Below the pieces are notes generated by a model that worked only from the letters and a program-made list of their open reading frames with translations, was not told where the DNA came from and did not search any database. From Ophiosphaerella korrae (taxonomy: Eukaryota > Ascomycota > Dothideomycetes > Pleosporales > Phaeosphaeriaceae), in the NCBI GenBank assembly GCA_028456385.1, contig JALNQF010000338.1, forward strand, positions 1-44,985: a stretch of 44,985 nt of DNA, read 5' to 3'. The position numbers and the translations under genes were made by a program. Below are positions 1-11,567 of this stretch, piece after piece. Position 1 is the stretch's first letter. Each line of letters starts with the position of its first letter.

Positions 1-905
1 AAAATTATATATATAAAATAAGATATATAAGTATAAAAAAAGTAAAGTAAATAGTTAAGTTATAAAAAAAGAAAAAAATATATATATAAATATAGTAAAT
101 AAAAGTAGTATAAAGAAAAAGTAAAAATTAAGAATAAAAAGAAAAAAATAGAATTTTAATTAGATAAATATTAATTAAAATAGAAGAAAATTCTATATAT
201 ATATAATAAGTTATTATATATATATATTAAATATTAAAAATAAAAATAAAGTTAAGTAAAGAATTAAAAAATAGAAAAGTATTAGTTTAATAAAAAGTAA
301 AAATAGATAAAATATATATAAAAAAAAGTGAAGTAAATTAAAAATTAAGTAAGAAAGAAAAAAGTAAAAGAAGTAAAAATTAAAATAAAGTAAAACAAAG
401 AATAAATTTAAAAAAGTATAATAGTAATAGAAATTATATATAAAATAATAAAAAGGATTATTTTAAGATAAAGTATATATTAATAAAAAAAAATTATAAT
501 TAAATAAAATATTAAAGTAAAGTATATTTAAGAATAAAATAGTTTTAAAATTTAAAAAAAAAGAGTAAGTAAAATATAAAATAAAAAGAAATAAAATTAT
601 AAATAAAATAGTAAATAGTAGAAAAAAAAAATAAAGTTAAAGTAAAGTAAAAGTAAAAGTTAAAGAAATAAAAGTTAAAGTAAAGTAAAAGTAAAAGTTA
701 AAGAAATAGAAGTAAAAATAAAAAAAAAAAAATTAAAAAGTAAATAAAATAAGTAGAATAGTAAAGTTAAAGTAAAAAAGTAATAAAGTAAAAACAAAGT
801 AGTTAAGTAAAAAAAAGTAGTAAAAAGTTAAAAATAGTTAGAAGGAAAAGAAAGTAAAAGTAAAAGAATTAAAAAAAAAGTTATAGTAAAAAGAAAAAGA
901 AACGT
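1..905. repeat. Cytosine-depleted AT/G-rich low-complexity tract
   Basis: The plus strand here is almost purely A, T and G, with only a handful of C residues (near 396, 794 and 903). G occurs mainly as AG or GT in short iterations such as AGTAAAGTAAAAGTAAAAGTT. RIP acts on both strands, so it explains the loss of CpA and TpG but not by itself the strand imbalance. The starting sequence was probably a purine-rich simple repeat whose few C were all in CpA. I see no gene. The boundary at about 905, where C-containing sequence begins, is abrupt. Confidence 0.75.
633..708. repeat. Two perfect 38-bp tandem copies
   Basis: Positions 633-670 and 671-708 are identical to each other base for base. An exact duplicate in RIP-degraded DNA suggests either a recent duplication or that the unit has no remaining RIP targets. 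It lies within the cytosine-poor tract. Confidence 0.9.
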
Positions 906-2059
906 AAGAGAAAGAGAGAGAAGAGAAAACCTATCCTAAGGTAGTAATAACACTTAAGGCTAAGTGTTGTTTCTTGTTAGTGCTAAGATAAATACATTTA
1001 GGCGTAGTTATTATTATACCCCCTAGATATTATTACACTTTAAAGGTTAGTATCGTTAGCTTTCTATACTTTAATTAATACTAAATTCGAGTATATAAAT
1101 TAACGCGTTACGTTATACTATCTACCTAAGTTATATAAGTATACTATACGTAGTTAATAGTATTAAGGTTACGCGTAAAGTAATAGGGTTTCCTATTATA
1201 TAGCCTAAGGTAATACTAGAGTATTTAGAGTAGAAGTAAGACTTTAACTTAACGTTGCCCTAAACACCTAACCTTCTAAAACTAAGAGTAAGTAGTTGTA
1301 TTCTTACTATCCTACTACTAATATCTACTTTATCTTGCGAACTATAGGGCGTAATAATTAAAGAACTATATAGAAAAGATATTTATATAATATTAACTAT
1401 AAAATATCTATAACGCGTTATACGTAAGGCTATATCGCCTTTATTAGAGAGCTAGTCTAAGTTTTAGTTTAATATAAGCTGTAAGGCTACGCTATCTTAC
1501 CTCTAATTATTTCTAATACTAGTCTTGTTATTAATTAAGTATATTTACCTCGTAAAACGTCTAATATCTAGAGACAACATTAATAATTAAAGCTACTACA
1601 AGTTACTTAGTTACTTCTTTATATAAGATATAAATCTAAGTAGTATTAATCTTACTATACATAATAATATAAAGCTTGTATTAGATACTAATAATAACTT
1701 TAAGTATAACTTGTTTATATAGACGCTATATAGAGTAACTATAGAAGCTTTTAAGTAAGGCTACTTTTTTAAAGTTAAGTTTACTTACTCTAAGTAATAC
1801 TATAGTCTACTTAATATTTTTAATCTATTTAATACTAGTTATATTAAAGAGATATTACTTAGAAATTAGTAAGATTTATAAGATTAGAGAAAATATTAGT
1901 AAACTTCTTATAATAGAATATATTTTAATAGCTACCCTTATTAAAATATAGCTATAGTAATTTATAAGTTAGTCTATATAATCTAAAAGGTATATAGATA
2001 TACTCTTAGCTATAATCTATATTAAATAGATAAGAAAAGTATAATTCTTATTCTTTAGT
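906..2059. other. RIP-degraded element, unrecognised
   Basis: This stretch has the RIP signature (TpA excess, residual C mostly in CT, CC and CG) but retains more GC than the array to its right, including intact ACGCGT and GCGTTA words near 1100-1430. Short minus-strand open stretches can be read, for example around 1240-1330, but I recognise no family and give no coding call. It adjoins a segment (2060-2560) that is repeated at the other end of the array, so it is probably the continuation of that element. Confidence 0.5.
949..968. other. Perfect 8-bp-stem hairpin at the edge of the left element
   Basis: AACACTTA and TAAGTGTT are perfectly complementary around the 4-base loop AGGC. It sits about 45 bp inside the point where C-containing sequence starts, so it may mark the end of a mobile element. 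No matching terminal repeat was identified, so this role is only an inference. Confidence 0.5.
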
Positions 2060-2560
2060 AAGTAAGAGAGTACTATTAAGGTATAGAGATAGATTTATTA
2101 ATAAAAGTAAAATAGTTCTAGTAAGGTCTACTACTAAAGCTATAGAGAAGCTCTACTTATAGATAGCGTAGTATACTTAGTATTACTATTACTACCTTTA
2201 TTATTAGTACTACCTATAATCTCTTTAACTTTATAAACTACTATTAGGCCCTTTTCTTTAATATAGAGCACCTCTTTACTCTAGATTAGGCTACTCTAGA
2301 TACTCTCTTAGCTAAGCTAGCTATTAAGTAGTATACTTACGTAATAGGTATCTAGATTTACTTTCTTAACTAGCTCTAGCTAGATAGACTACTTGTTAGT
2401 ATAGATATCTTTCTCTACCTAGCTATTTAAGACAATATTAGTAGGTATTAAGTAGAAACTACTCTAGCTAAGAATATTAGTAGCGTAGAACTAGCGCTTT
2501 ACTTATACTAGGCGCTTTCTAAGAGTATCTTTATAAGCTTTCTAGTCTTTAGGCGTACTT
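2060..2560 (-). repeat. Diverged copy of the element at 36940-37430
   Basis: From about 2160 (AGATAGCGTAGTATACTTA) the sequence follows 37034 onward, and the first part also 35447 onward, through shared blocks such as AGGCCCTTTTCTTTAATATA and GACAATATTAGTAGGTATTA-like words, ending at a shared GCGTACT. Differences are mostly transitions, with several longer diverged stretches. The right-hand copy belongs to the minus-strand unrecognised frame at 37030-38250, so this is a fragment of the same gene or element. Array unit 1 begins directly after it. Confidence 0.75.
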
Positions 2561-4031
2561 TTTACTAAAATGTTTAAATATTACTATTTCTTAGTACTTA
2601 TATTAAGAAAAGTATATAATTTTACTAATAATATAAGTAAGAGAATAGAGTAACTACCTAGGTAGGGTTTCTAATTAGGAGGGAGTAGGCAACTAGTAGA
2701 CTAGACTTATTTAGGTAATATCCTATAGTATAGTTTAAACGCCTTAGGGTTTAGTACTTACACTTTTAAGTATAATAAGTTATTTAATAATATCTCTTAA
2801 AGATTTATAGTACTTTATCTTCTTACCTTTATAGTATATCTTTATAGATTAAAGTAAGTAAGTAACTTATATAGTTAATAGATTATTAGTATTTAATAGA
2901 AGCTTATATAGCGATAGTATAAGTCGAGGGAGTAGGTAACTTACATAATAATCTAATATACTTAATTATAGGCTTTATTAGTAATAATATAAGTATATTT
3001 TCTTTTTTTTAGCTATAGTTATACTAGAGGGGGTAGTAATTACTAATTATATAGACATATCTTCTAAAGTAAGTTATAGTTAACGTAAGAGTATATATTG
3101 TTATAATAGTTTTATATAATAGGTATTACTTAATAGAGAGTATTATATAAGTAGTAGGCTATACTTATAGAGTATGTTTTTTTAAGTTAAGTTATAAGTA
3201 GGAGCTTATATATACTAAAGTAGGAGCTACTTTAAGTAGAGTACTTCTATCCTAAATATACTAGTAGAGTACCTATTTAAGTATAAGTAAGATTATAGGT
3301 TGTTCTAGTAGAGCTAGTATACTAGAGATAGTCTAGGTAAATGTATTTATTAATTTTAGGTGTATTTCCTAACTTAGCGTTATAAATTTTTTATCTATAA
3401 AGTTTATAATTATAGACTATACTCCTTGTATTTTATAGTACTCTAGTATAGGTAAAGAGGTTCTTTCTAATACTTAGTATAGTCTATAGAGTAGACCTTT
3501 TAGAGTAGTATATAATAAAGAGTTTAGTATAGATTATATACTATATTAACTCTAGAGTATTAGTAGAGTATTACTTAGAGATATTAGGGACAAGTTATAA
3601 TAGGAGGTGTATAGTAGTAATTTGTATCGCGTATATTTATATTAGAAGGGAGTATCTACTCTCTATTTACAATACTATATATCTTGTTATTTACGTAGAT
3701 TATTTAAAGGAGTTATTAGTAGATAATACTAGAAGTATTTATAATAGTATTAATACTTATTAGAGTAATAGTAAATAAAGATTATATTTATTATAATATA
3801 CTACGTAGTGTTTTTATAAAGTAGTAGTTATATATAAAGATAGTAAGATATTTTAATAGTAGTTATAAGTATAGAGAAGACTATACGTATAAGTTTCTAA
3901 GTTATATTATATTTATAATAGAGTTAAATAATAATTTAATAGAAGATAGATACTTTATACAAGATATATTAGTAAGTAAGGAGGTACTAGCGTTGTAGTA
4001 CAAGAGTAGCACTAGTGTAGCTAAGTTTCTA
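2561..4031 (+). repeat. Array unit 1 (left arm of hairpin missing)
   Basis: The unit starts within the core at about 2561, straight after the left flanking element, so the upstream hairpin arm is lost. It holds the leader, a cassette near 2860, and a coding remnant at 3502-3897. Confidence 0.8.
3502..3897 (+). pseudogene. Unit 1 body: RIP-degraded reading frame, unrecognised
   Basis: One plus-strand phase gives protein-like sequence of about 130 codons, with short readable runs such as RVVYNKEFSIDYILY and LQYYISCYLRRLFKGVISR. It is broken by TAA and TAG codons that would be Gln (CAA, CAG) or Trp before RIP. The other phases are poorer. No domain is recognised, and no clear counterpart was seen in other units, though these are too diverged to be sure by eye. 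It sits in the distal half of the unit, as the bodies of other units do. It is probably a dead member of the array's multigene family. Confidence 0.45.
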
Positions 4032-5505
4032 CTAAGAAATAACAATATTTTAGTTTTCCTAGGATTCCTTTTACTAAAATATTTAAATATTACTATTTTT
4101 TAGTAGTCTTACTAAGGTATAGTATATAATTTTATATATAACGTAAGTATATAACTAGAGGTTACTCTAAGTAGGGTATCTAGGATAGAGAGAGTAAGTA
4201 ACTAGTAGGTTTATCTAACCTCGTAATAGAGTTTCTAATCCTAAAGAGCTATTAGTACTTACGCGTTTAAGTATAGATAGTTATAGCAAGATATACTTTA
4301 GAGTATATTCTTTATAGATAAAGAAAGTAGGTAACTTAGTATAAAGAGTCTTAGTACTTATTAGTATATAGAAAGTGTATATAGAGGAGGCTTACCTAGT
4401 AAAGGTTTATTTCTTTTCTTTCTTCTACTTAGAGAGTAGGTATAGGGTTAGTCTACTTATAAGCAAAGGTATTTCTTTATTAAATTACTTAGGAGAGTGT
4501 ATTAAGTTATTCTACTTAGAGAGTAAGATTCTTTTAAATTTTTCTACTTATAGCTCTAGATTTAGGTAGTCTATTTAGAAGAGACTATACTCTAAGAAGA
4601 GAGGAGAGGTAATATACTCTCTCTCTAGGTAAAACTATATCTATTACTTATATAGATTTAGTAACTCTACTTAGAGAGTAGTTATAAGGTTAGTCTTTTT
4701 ACTTCTATAGATTTAGTTACTCTACTTAGAAGGGGAGGTATTTCTTTTAAAAATACTTAGGAGAGTAGATTTACTTTAAGTAAGTAGATAAATTATAGTA
4801 ATAGTGTTATATTCCTATAGATAGTTATATAGAGATTTAGTTATATAGAGAATATATATAGTATAAAAAGAGAAAATATAAGAATAAATTTGTCTTAATA
4901 TATACTATAAGAGGAGAGGTAATATATAGATTCTCTAACAAGATTATATTATTTATATATACGTTACTCTAAATCTAGACAAGAGTATATTCTATATATA
5001 TTTAGATACTATACTTAAGAGGGTATATTTAGTTAATATAGTTAGAAGTTATATTAAATTAATAAGAGATAAGAGGAGAGATATAATAAATTTAACTTAC
5101 TTAGAAGTTATATTTAGTTACTCTACTTATAAGAGGAGAGATATATATAGGTATTCTCTAGGTAAAAGTGTATTAAGTTTAACCTACTTAGAAGTTATAT
5201 TTAGATACTTGCCCTTACTTAAGAAGAGAAATACAATAGTTTTAATATAGTTAGAAGTTGTATTTATTATTTATAAGAGATAAGAGGATAGAGATTAAGT
5301 ATACTTTAAGAAGAGAAGTAATATACTCTCTCTCTAAGTAAGAGTATATCTCTTACTTAGTTAGAGAATAATAATTATAAAGATAATATACTTATAATAT
5401 TATATTAAGTTACTTTACTAATAAGAGTATATTTCGAGTATTAGTTAGTATAAGTAGTATAGATAGAGATAGAGATAGTATAGGGCTAAGGCTAAAGACT
5501 AAGTA
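4032..5505 (+). repeat. Array unit 2, body replaced by short AG-rich repeats
   Basis: The hairpin and leader are typical. From about 4375 to 5400 the body consists of degenerate repeats built on ACTTAGAGAGTAG, GAAGAGAGGAGAGGTAATATA and TCTCTCTAGGTA words, about 60-110 bp apart, in place of a clear coding frame. At 1474 bp this is the shortest complete unit. The 64-codon open stretch at 4375-4569 lies inside these repeats and is probably fortuitous. Confidence 0.7.
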
Positions 5506-7080
5506 CTAAGGAATAACAATATTTTAGAAAACTGTAGGATTCCTTTTACTAAAATGTTTAAATATTACTATTTCTTAGTACTTATACTAAGGTATAGAAT
5601 ATATTTTACTACTAACGTAAGTATAGATCTAAGAAAGATAGTATAGAGTAGATTCTAAGATAGAAAGAGTAAGTAACTTAGAGATTATTAAGAAATAACT
5701 AAACCTAAAAGAGCTTTAGTACTTACGTATATTATATATAAGTAGTCTCTTAAAGTCTAATATAGCGTTTTCTCTTAAGAAGAATATTATAAGAGTAAGT
5801 AGGTAACTTATATACTTAAGAGAGTCTTAGTATTTATTAGTAATATTTAAAAGATAAGTAGTTAGAGGCTACTTAGTAAGAGTATATCCTTACTTAGTCT
5901 ATCTTTATAGATTAAAGTAAGAATATTATTAAAGTAAGTAGGTAACTTATATACTTAATAGAGGTATATACGTATTTATTAGTAATATTTAAGAGATATC
6001 TTAGGCGCTTTACCTAGCAACCTCTCTTCTCTTTATTAGCCTATTACCTCGTCTTTATTTACCTTAGTAGGTGTATAATTAGTAATTAAGAGAGATAGCT
6101 ATAATAAGAGGTGTTTTAGTAGTTAGTATATTAAAGGTACTAATTTTAGGAAGTAAGAACTATTTTAATAATTTTAATTATATATTTTATTATAGTTTAT
6201 ATCCTAAAGTAGTAGTATTTCTATTAGAGAATATTAATTGTAAGGTTACAATTATATATAGTATTTGTAGTACTAACTATAGTATAGGTATTATAAAGAA
6301 TTATATAAGTATAAAGTTTACTATATTTAAAAGTAGAGAGAATACTATATACTATTTATTAAAGGATTATAATAGTATTATATATAGGTAAGAGCTAGTA
6401 GAATCTAAAAACTTAGACTCTCTTATAGATAGTAGTTAGGTTCTTATTAGATATTATAGAAAAACCTATATTAATAGGTTATTTAGTAAACTTACTATAG
6501 ACTCGCTTAAGTTAGTATATTAAGTAGTTTCTAAGAAGTCTTTTAAGAAGAATATAGAAGGAGATATTAAACTTCTTTAAGTAGAGCCGCTTAGTAAATA
6601 GGATATATTTAGGTTACTTAAAGACAATATTCTTTTAAGTAGTTATTATAACTATTTTTAGTTAAGAGAATATAAATAGTACAAAGAGGATATTAGTAGG
6701 TTAAAACCTAAGAGATTTAGTTAGTATTTAACTCTAATATTATATTAGAGTAGATACTATATTATTATATAGGAATAGAAATATATTATTTTATTATATT
6801 AATAATATTTGTAATATAATAAGATTAATTTAGTTGTATTTATATTTTTCTATAATAAGTTATAGTATAATATAAACTATCTAAGTATTAAAGATAAGTA
6901 ATTAGAGATACTTTACTATAGATAGTAGGTGTATTCCTTAGGAATATATTATATATAGATTCTAACTTATTAGGTATATTAAGAGATTAGTATAAATATA
7001 GTATTCTTAGAGTGTATATATACTATACTAGAGAGGGAGTATTATAGTTAGGGAGTAGCTAATAGAGTAGCTAGTTTCTA
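5506..7080 (+). repeat. Array unit 3 (longest, 1575 bp)
   Basis: Typical hairpin and leader, with cassettes beginning near 5670, 5798 and 5935, followed by a body shared with units 10 and 16. It exceeds the modal length by about 75 bp. Confidence 0.85.
6143..6775 (+). pseudogene. Unit 3 body: family-III reading frame
   Basis: A single plus-strand phase of about 210 codons is homologous over its length to the body of unit 10 (16632-17295) and more distantly to unit 16. Shared blocks include NINYK-type, SLKLVYQVVSKKSFKKNI and LREYKQY-type segments (the Q positions are TAA or TAG here). Most differences from unit 10 are transitions, as RIP would produce. No known domain or catalytic motif is visible. 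The frame has fewer stops than such AT-rich sequence would give by chance, and the stops fall at positions that could be Gln or Trp. It is a former protein-coding gene of unknown function. Confidence 0.6.
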
Positions 7081-7559
7081 CTAAGAAATATAAATATTTT
7101 AGAAATTCCTAGGATTCCTTTTACTAAAATATTTAAATATTACTATTTCTTAGCGTTCTATTAAGAAAAGTATATAATTTTACTAATAACGTAAGTATAA
7201 GTCTAAGAAAGATAGTATAGAGTATATTAATAGGAAAAAAGAGTAAGTAACTTAGATACTATTAAGAGATAACTAAACACCTTAGGGTTTAGTACTTACG
7301 CTAATTAAGTATAGATATAGAGTAAGGTAATATACTTTAGAGTTTACTATACCCTTTTTTTTTCCTACTTATTAGGTGTATCTAGAGATAGAGGGAGTAA
7401 GTAACTTATAGTATTAAGAGGTATTTAATAAAAGGATTTATTAGTAATAATATAAAGATATTATTAGGGTTTATAGTAGGGCCCTAAGTACTTTACTCTC
7501 TTTTCTTACTTTAGTAGAGAGAGTAATTTATAATTAAGGTAAGAATATAGTTAGAGAGA

Positions 7560-7679
7560 GTAAGTAACTTATATAATAGAGTGTTAGCACTTATTAGTAA
7601 TATTAGATAGAGGTCTACACTATAATAGTATAAGTAGAGTATAGCTACTCTTATCTTTATACGTTTATTTTCTTTATAG
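7560..7679 (+). other. Intron-like cassette (example in unit 4)
   Basis: It begins GTAAGTAACTTAT, a good match to the fungal 5' splice consensus GTAAGT, and ends after a pyrimidine-rich run at TTTATTTTCTTTATAG. Its length (120 bp) suits a fungal intron. Splicing itself is inferred. Confidence 0.4.
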
Positions 7680-7741
7680 ATAGAAGCTCTTCTAAGTAGA
7701 AAGTAAGTAGTATTCTCTACTAGTTTTTAACAAGCTATAAG

Positions 7742-8460
7742 TAAGGCTATATATTTCTTAGTAAATTTATAGAAAGTATATAATATACTTTAACCTCTTT
7801 ATTAGTTCTTTACTAATAATATAATAGAGTTAGTATAGAGAGATATTTTAGTTATATATAGTATATTAGGGTCTAGGGTTATATAAGGTTTAACTTAAGA
7901 GAGTAGGTAACTTATACAATAGAGTCTTAGTATTAGATAGTACTAGGATAAAGTCTTTATAGTAATAATATAGAGTAAGTAAGTAATAAATAAGATAGAG
8001 TTTTAGTATTAGCGTAATAGAAGTCTAGGATAGATTATATTTATTAGTAATAATACACTTAATTATAGGCTTTTCTTTACGTATCTATAATACTCTAGCC
8101 TAGGTAAAGATTCTAAGTAGAGATATTAAGATTATAGAGGTGTATCCTAGAAGTATAAGGTACTACGTTAGTCTACTATAAAGATAAATAGTAATATATA
8201 CTATAAGTACCTCTACTATATATAGAGTAAAGGGGATAAAAATATATATAAGTTATATTTTCTTTATTATATATAAAATCTTTCTTTTATAAAGTATTAT
8301 TTAAAGTAAAGACTTATAAGAAGGATTTATTAGATAGAATTAAAGTATTCTATATTTATTAGAGTATATCTAAAGAGTATATAGGAATTCTTATTAGGTT
8401 AGAAGATAAGAGCTCTATATATTTAGCGTACTTAGGTAAAATTTTCGATAGACTGTAATA
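7742..8460 (+). pseudogene. Unit 4 body: family-I frame in two modules
   Basis: The N-terminal module (7742-7860) reads AIYFLVNL, then KVYNIL, then TNNIIELVQRDILV (Q is TAG). It recurs in units 6, 12, 13 and 15. A GTAAGTAAC cassette follows, and then a C-terminal module (8103-8460) with KEYIGILIRLEDK, shared with units 6 and 13. Stops are at Gln/Trp-compatible positions. The arrangement of coding block, cassette and coding block suggests a split gene. There is no recognisable domain. Units 6 and 13 are much closer to each other than either is to this copy. Confidence 0.55.
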
Positions 8461-8578
8461 TAGTATATATTAAGAGAATAGTACTAAGATAGAATAATAG
8501 AGTATATAGTAGTATTAGTAAGTATAGAGTATAGGGCTAAGTAGATATAGTGTAGCTAATAAGAGTAGCTTATAAGTA

Positions 8579-10070
8579 CTAAAGAACTTAAATATTTTAG
8601 AAACTCTAGGATTCCTTTTACTAAAATATTTAAATATTACTATTTCTTAGTACTTATACTAAGGTATAGAACATATTTTACTACTAATATAAGTATAGTT
8701 ATAGTATAACTAGCTAAAGAGGGTTTCTAAGAAGAGTAAGTAAGTAACTTATTAGTATTATCTAACGTTATAGATATATTACTAAACCTAGAGGGGCTTT
8801 AGTACTTACGTCTTATTAAGTATAGGGTTTTATCCCTACCTAGTATATCTTTATAGATTAAAGTAAAAATATTATTAGAGTAAGTAAGTAACTTATAAGA
8901 TAAAGTAAGTAGGTAATAAACAAGATTATATAATCTATTCGATAGGAGTATTTATTAGTAGCGCGACTAAGGATATATAAGTTATTAAAGAGTAGTATCT
9001 AGTATAGTGTATAGTATAAGGTACGTTTCTTTAGAGTAATATTACTAGGATTATAGTCTTTTATAGTAATATAAGTACAAGTAAGTACTCTTTCTACGTA
9101 TATACTTTAATAGAGGCGACGTAATACTATTAATTACAAGAGTAGTATTAGTAGACTTTCTATCTCTAAAGTATCTTTATAGCAATATATATATTAACTT
9201 TTATTTAGTAAATATCTAGTTAAGCTATAGAATAGGTATAGCGTGTTTTTTCTACGCTATCGCTTTTTTATTATTAGCTACTTAGCCTAAAGAAGCTCTT
9301 TAGATATTAATAAGGTATATTAGTATATTTTATCTATACTACTAGTAGAGATAGAAGTATATAGTAGTATATATATATAGCCTACGTAGTATTACTTTAT
9401 TTATATAGTAGAGGTCCTAGTAGACTTTAAACTTATTAGTCTCTAGTAGACTATCTCTTTTAGTATAGGTACGTTTTTAGTAGGATAGTCTCTAGTAGTT
9501 ATTAGTATAGTGTCGCTTTATCTTACTAGACTATATATAAGTAGGTGTTAGTATCTTTCTAAACTTACTAAGTATATTATACGTTATTAGACGCGTATAA
9601 GTATATATTATAGCCTTGTTAGTACCTTTAGAGAAGTTCTTATAGAGTACGTTAGAGAGTAAGTAAAGTTTATAGTAGTAAGCTATATATATTTAAATTT
9701 ATTTTAGAATAGGTATATATTAAAAGAAGAATATATTCTATTTAATTTATTATATATAGTAATTTTATATAGAGAAAGGTATTAAAGTATATAGAGATAT
9801 TCTTTATCTTTATTAAGAATTTTAATATTCTTAGAGTATATGTATTTTTCTTTATAACTATATATATTAGTAGTAATTTCTCTTAACCTATATAGGAGTT
9901 ATAGTAGTATATTAAGTGTATATCTTAGGATATAAATAGAGCTAGAAAGGTTATTATAATTATAACCTTAATACTATATCCTAGGAGAATATAAGAAGAT
10001 ATAGTAAGAGTATTATTAGTAAGTAGAGTATAAGTAGTTACTAGTATAGTATAGAGGTAGTATATAACTA
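8579..10070 (+). repeat. Array unit 5 (1492 bp)
   Basis: Standard hairpin and leader, two cassettes (near 8730 and 8879), then a coding body different from its neighbours (9020-9653). The tail motif ATTAGTAAGTA is near 10016. Confidence 0.85.
9020..9653 (+). pseudogene. Unit 5 body: RIP-degraded frame, unrecognised
   Basis: One plus-strand phase of about 210 codons reads as protein-like sequence with many TAA/TAG at likely Gln positions. Readable runs include ITRIIVFYSNISTSKYSFY, FSTLSLFYY, SLKKLFRY and YIYIAYVVLLYLYSRGPSRL. The last is hydrophobic enough that it might be membrane-embedded, but RIP also inflates Ile, Leu and Tyr. No family is recognised and no second copy was noticed in the array. 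Confidence 0.45.
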
Positions 10071-10555
10071 CTAAAGAACTTAAATATTTTAGAAAACTCT
10101 AGGATTCCTTTTACTAAAATGTTTAAATGTTGCTATTTCTTAGTATAGATAAGAAGTAGTATATAATTTTGCCTATAACGTAAGTAAGAGTAACTAAAGG
10201 TTACGCTAAGAAAGTATTCTAGGATAGAGTAAGTAGGTAACTTAGAGATTATTAAGAGACGACTAAACGCTTCTATATTTAGTGCTTACGTGTATTAGGT
10301 ATAGATATTACTTAGAGATAGATAGTGTATAGTCTTATCTCCTTACCTATTAGGGTGTATCTAGAGATAGAGGGAGTAGTTAACTTACTAGATATTTTCT
10401 TAGCATTCGATAGAAGTCTAACGTATTTATTAGCGATAATATAAGGATATTATTAGGGTTAGTCCCTATATATCTACCTTTCTCCTATTCTCTAGGTAGG
10501 GTATATCTTAAGATTAGCACGAAGATAGTATACTAGGAGTATAACTTAGGATAGA

Positions 10556-10660
10556 GTAAGTAGGTAACTTATACAATTGTTTCTTAGCAGCTATTAGTAC
10601 TTAGAAGATATATACTAGGAGCGCTGTGTAGTTCTTTAGGAAGCTTCTTTTTCTTCTTAG
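10556..10660 (+). other. Intron-like cassette (example in unit 6)
   Basis: It starts GTAAGTAGGTAACTTAT and ends in the pyrimidine tract CTTCTTTTTCTTCTTAG. It is immediately followed by GTAGGGTGTAT, a block that also follows cassette ends in other units. The size is 105 bp. This is the clearest splice-like arrangement in the array. Confidence 0.45.
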
Positions 10661-10729
10661 GTAGGGTGTATTTGTAATTAATAAAGATAGAGAATTAAGT
10701 AGTATTTTCTACTAGTTTTTAATAAGCTA

Positions 10730-11430
10730 TAAGTAAGGCTATATATTTCTTAAGAGATTTGTTAAAGGTATATTATATACTTTAAGCTCTTTATTTATTT
10801 ATTATAAAGAATACAATAGAGTTAGTATAGAGAGATATTTTAGTTACATAAAACTTAACTTAAGAGAGTAAGTAACTTATAGACTTAATAGTAAGATTTG
10901 TAATTATAGTAAGAATATTAGTAGAGGGAGTATACTTTCTACTCTTTCTATTACGTTAGGATATACATGTAACTTACTAGATACTAGAGTTTATTATCTA
11001 CTTAATAAGAGTATTTATAACGTCTATTTTCTTTATAGATAGAAGCTCTTTCCTCTTTTCTTTACGTGTTTATAGTACTCTAGCCTATATAGAAATTCTA
11101 AGTAGAGATATTAAGATTATAGAAGTATATTCTAGAAGTATAAGGTGTTACCTTAGTCTACTATAATAAGTAATAATAGTATATACTATAAGTATTTATA
11201 TTATATATAGAGTAAAGAGGATAAAAATATATATAGGTTGTATTTTTCTTATTATATATAGGATATTATTTAAAGTAAAGAGTTATAGGATATATTAATT
11301 AGATAGAATTAAATTATTCTAGTTACGTTAGAGTGTATATAAAGAGTATATAGGAATTCTTATTAGGTTAGAAGATAAGGGCTCTATATATTTAGTGTAC
11401 TTAAGTAAAAGTTTTAATAGACTAAAATCC
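10730..11430 (+). pseudogene. Unit 6 body: family-I frame in two modules
   Basis: The N-terminal module (about 10730-10850) contains AIYFL and IELVQRDILVT (Q is TAG). A GTAAGTAAC cassette at about 10867 separates it from the C-terminal module (about 11112-11430), which reads IKIIEVYSRSIRCYLSLL, YIIYRVKRIKIYIGCIFLI and KEYIGILIRLEDKGSIYLV in one phase, with stops at Gln-compatible positions. Units 13 and 4 have the same organisation. There are no recognisable domains. The C-module is mildly hydrophobic and Lys/Arg-rich. It probably belongs to a split, dead gene. Confidence 0.55.
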
Positions 11431-11567
11431 TAAAGATAGAATATAGTATATATTAAGAGATTAGTATAAAGATATAATAGAGTGTATACTTAGTTTAGTA
11501 GTGTTAGTAAGTAGGGTACTACTTAATTAGAGTAAGAAGATAGTTAATCTAATATAATATATAACTA

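Larger units (their letters stand above)
7081..8578 (+). repeat. Array unit 4 (1498 bp)
   Basis: Hairpin, leader, cassettes starting near 7409 and 7560, then N-terminal module 7742-7860, a further cassette near 7890, and C-terminal module 8103-8460. The tail motif ATTAGTAAGTA lies at about 8514, about 65 bp before the next hairpin. Confidence 0.85.
10071..11567 (+). repeat. Array unit 6 (1497 bp), near-twin of unit 13
   Basis: It aligns end to end with unit 13 (27627-29122), and most differences are transitions. It has four cassettes (near 10229, 10370, 10556 and 10867), an N-terminal module and a C-terminal module. The tail motif GTTAGTAAGTA is at 11503, about 60 bp before the next hairpin. 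Confidence 0.9.

Noticed and set aside
4375..4569. 64-codon open stretch on the plus strand
   Set aside because: It lies within short AG-rich degenerate repeats of unit 2, has low-complexity content and no counterpart in other units.
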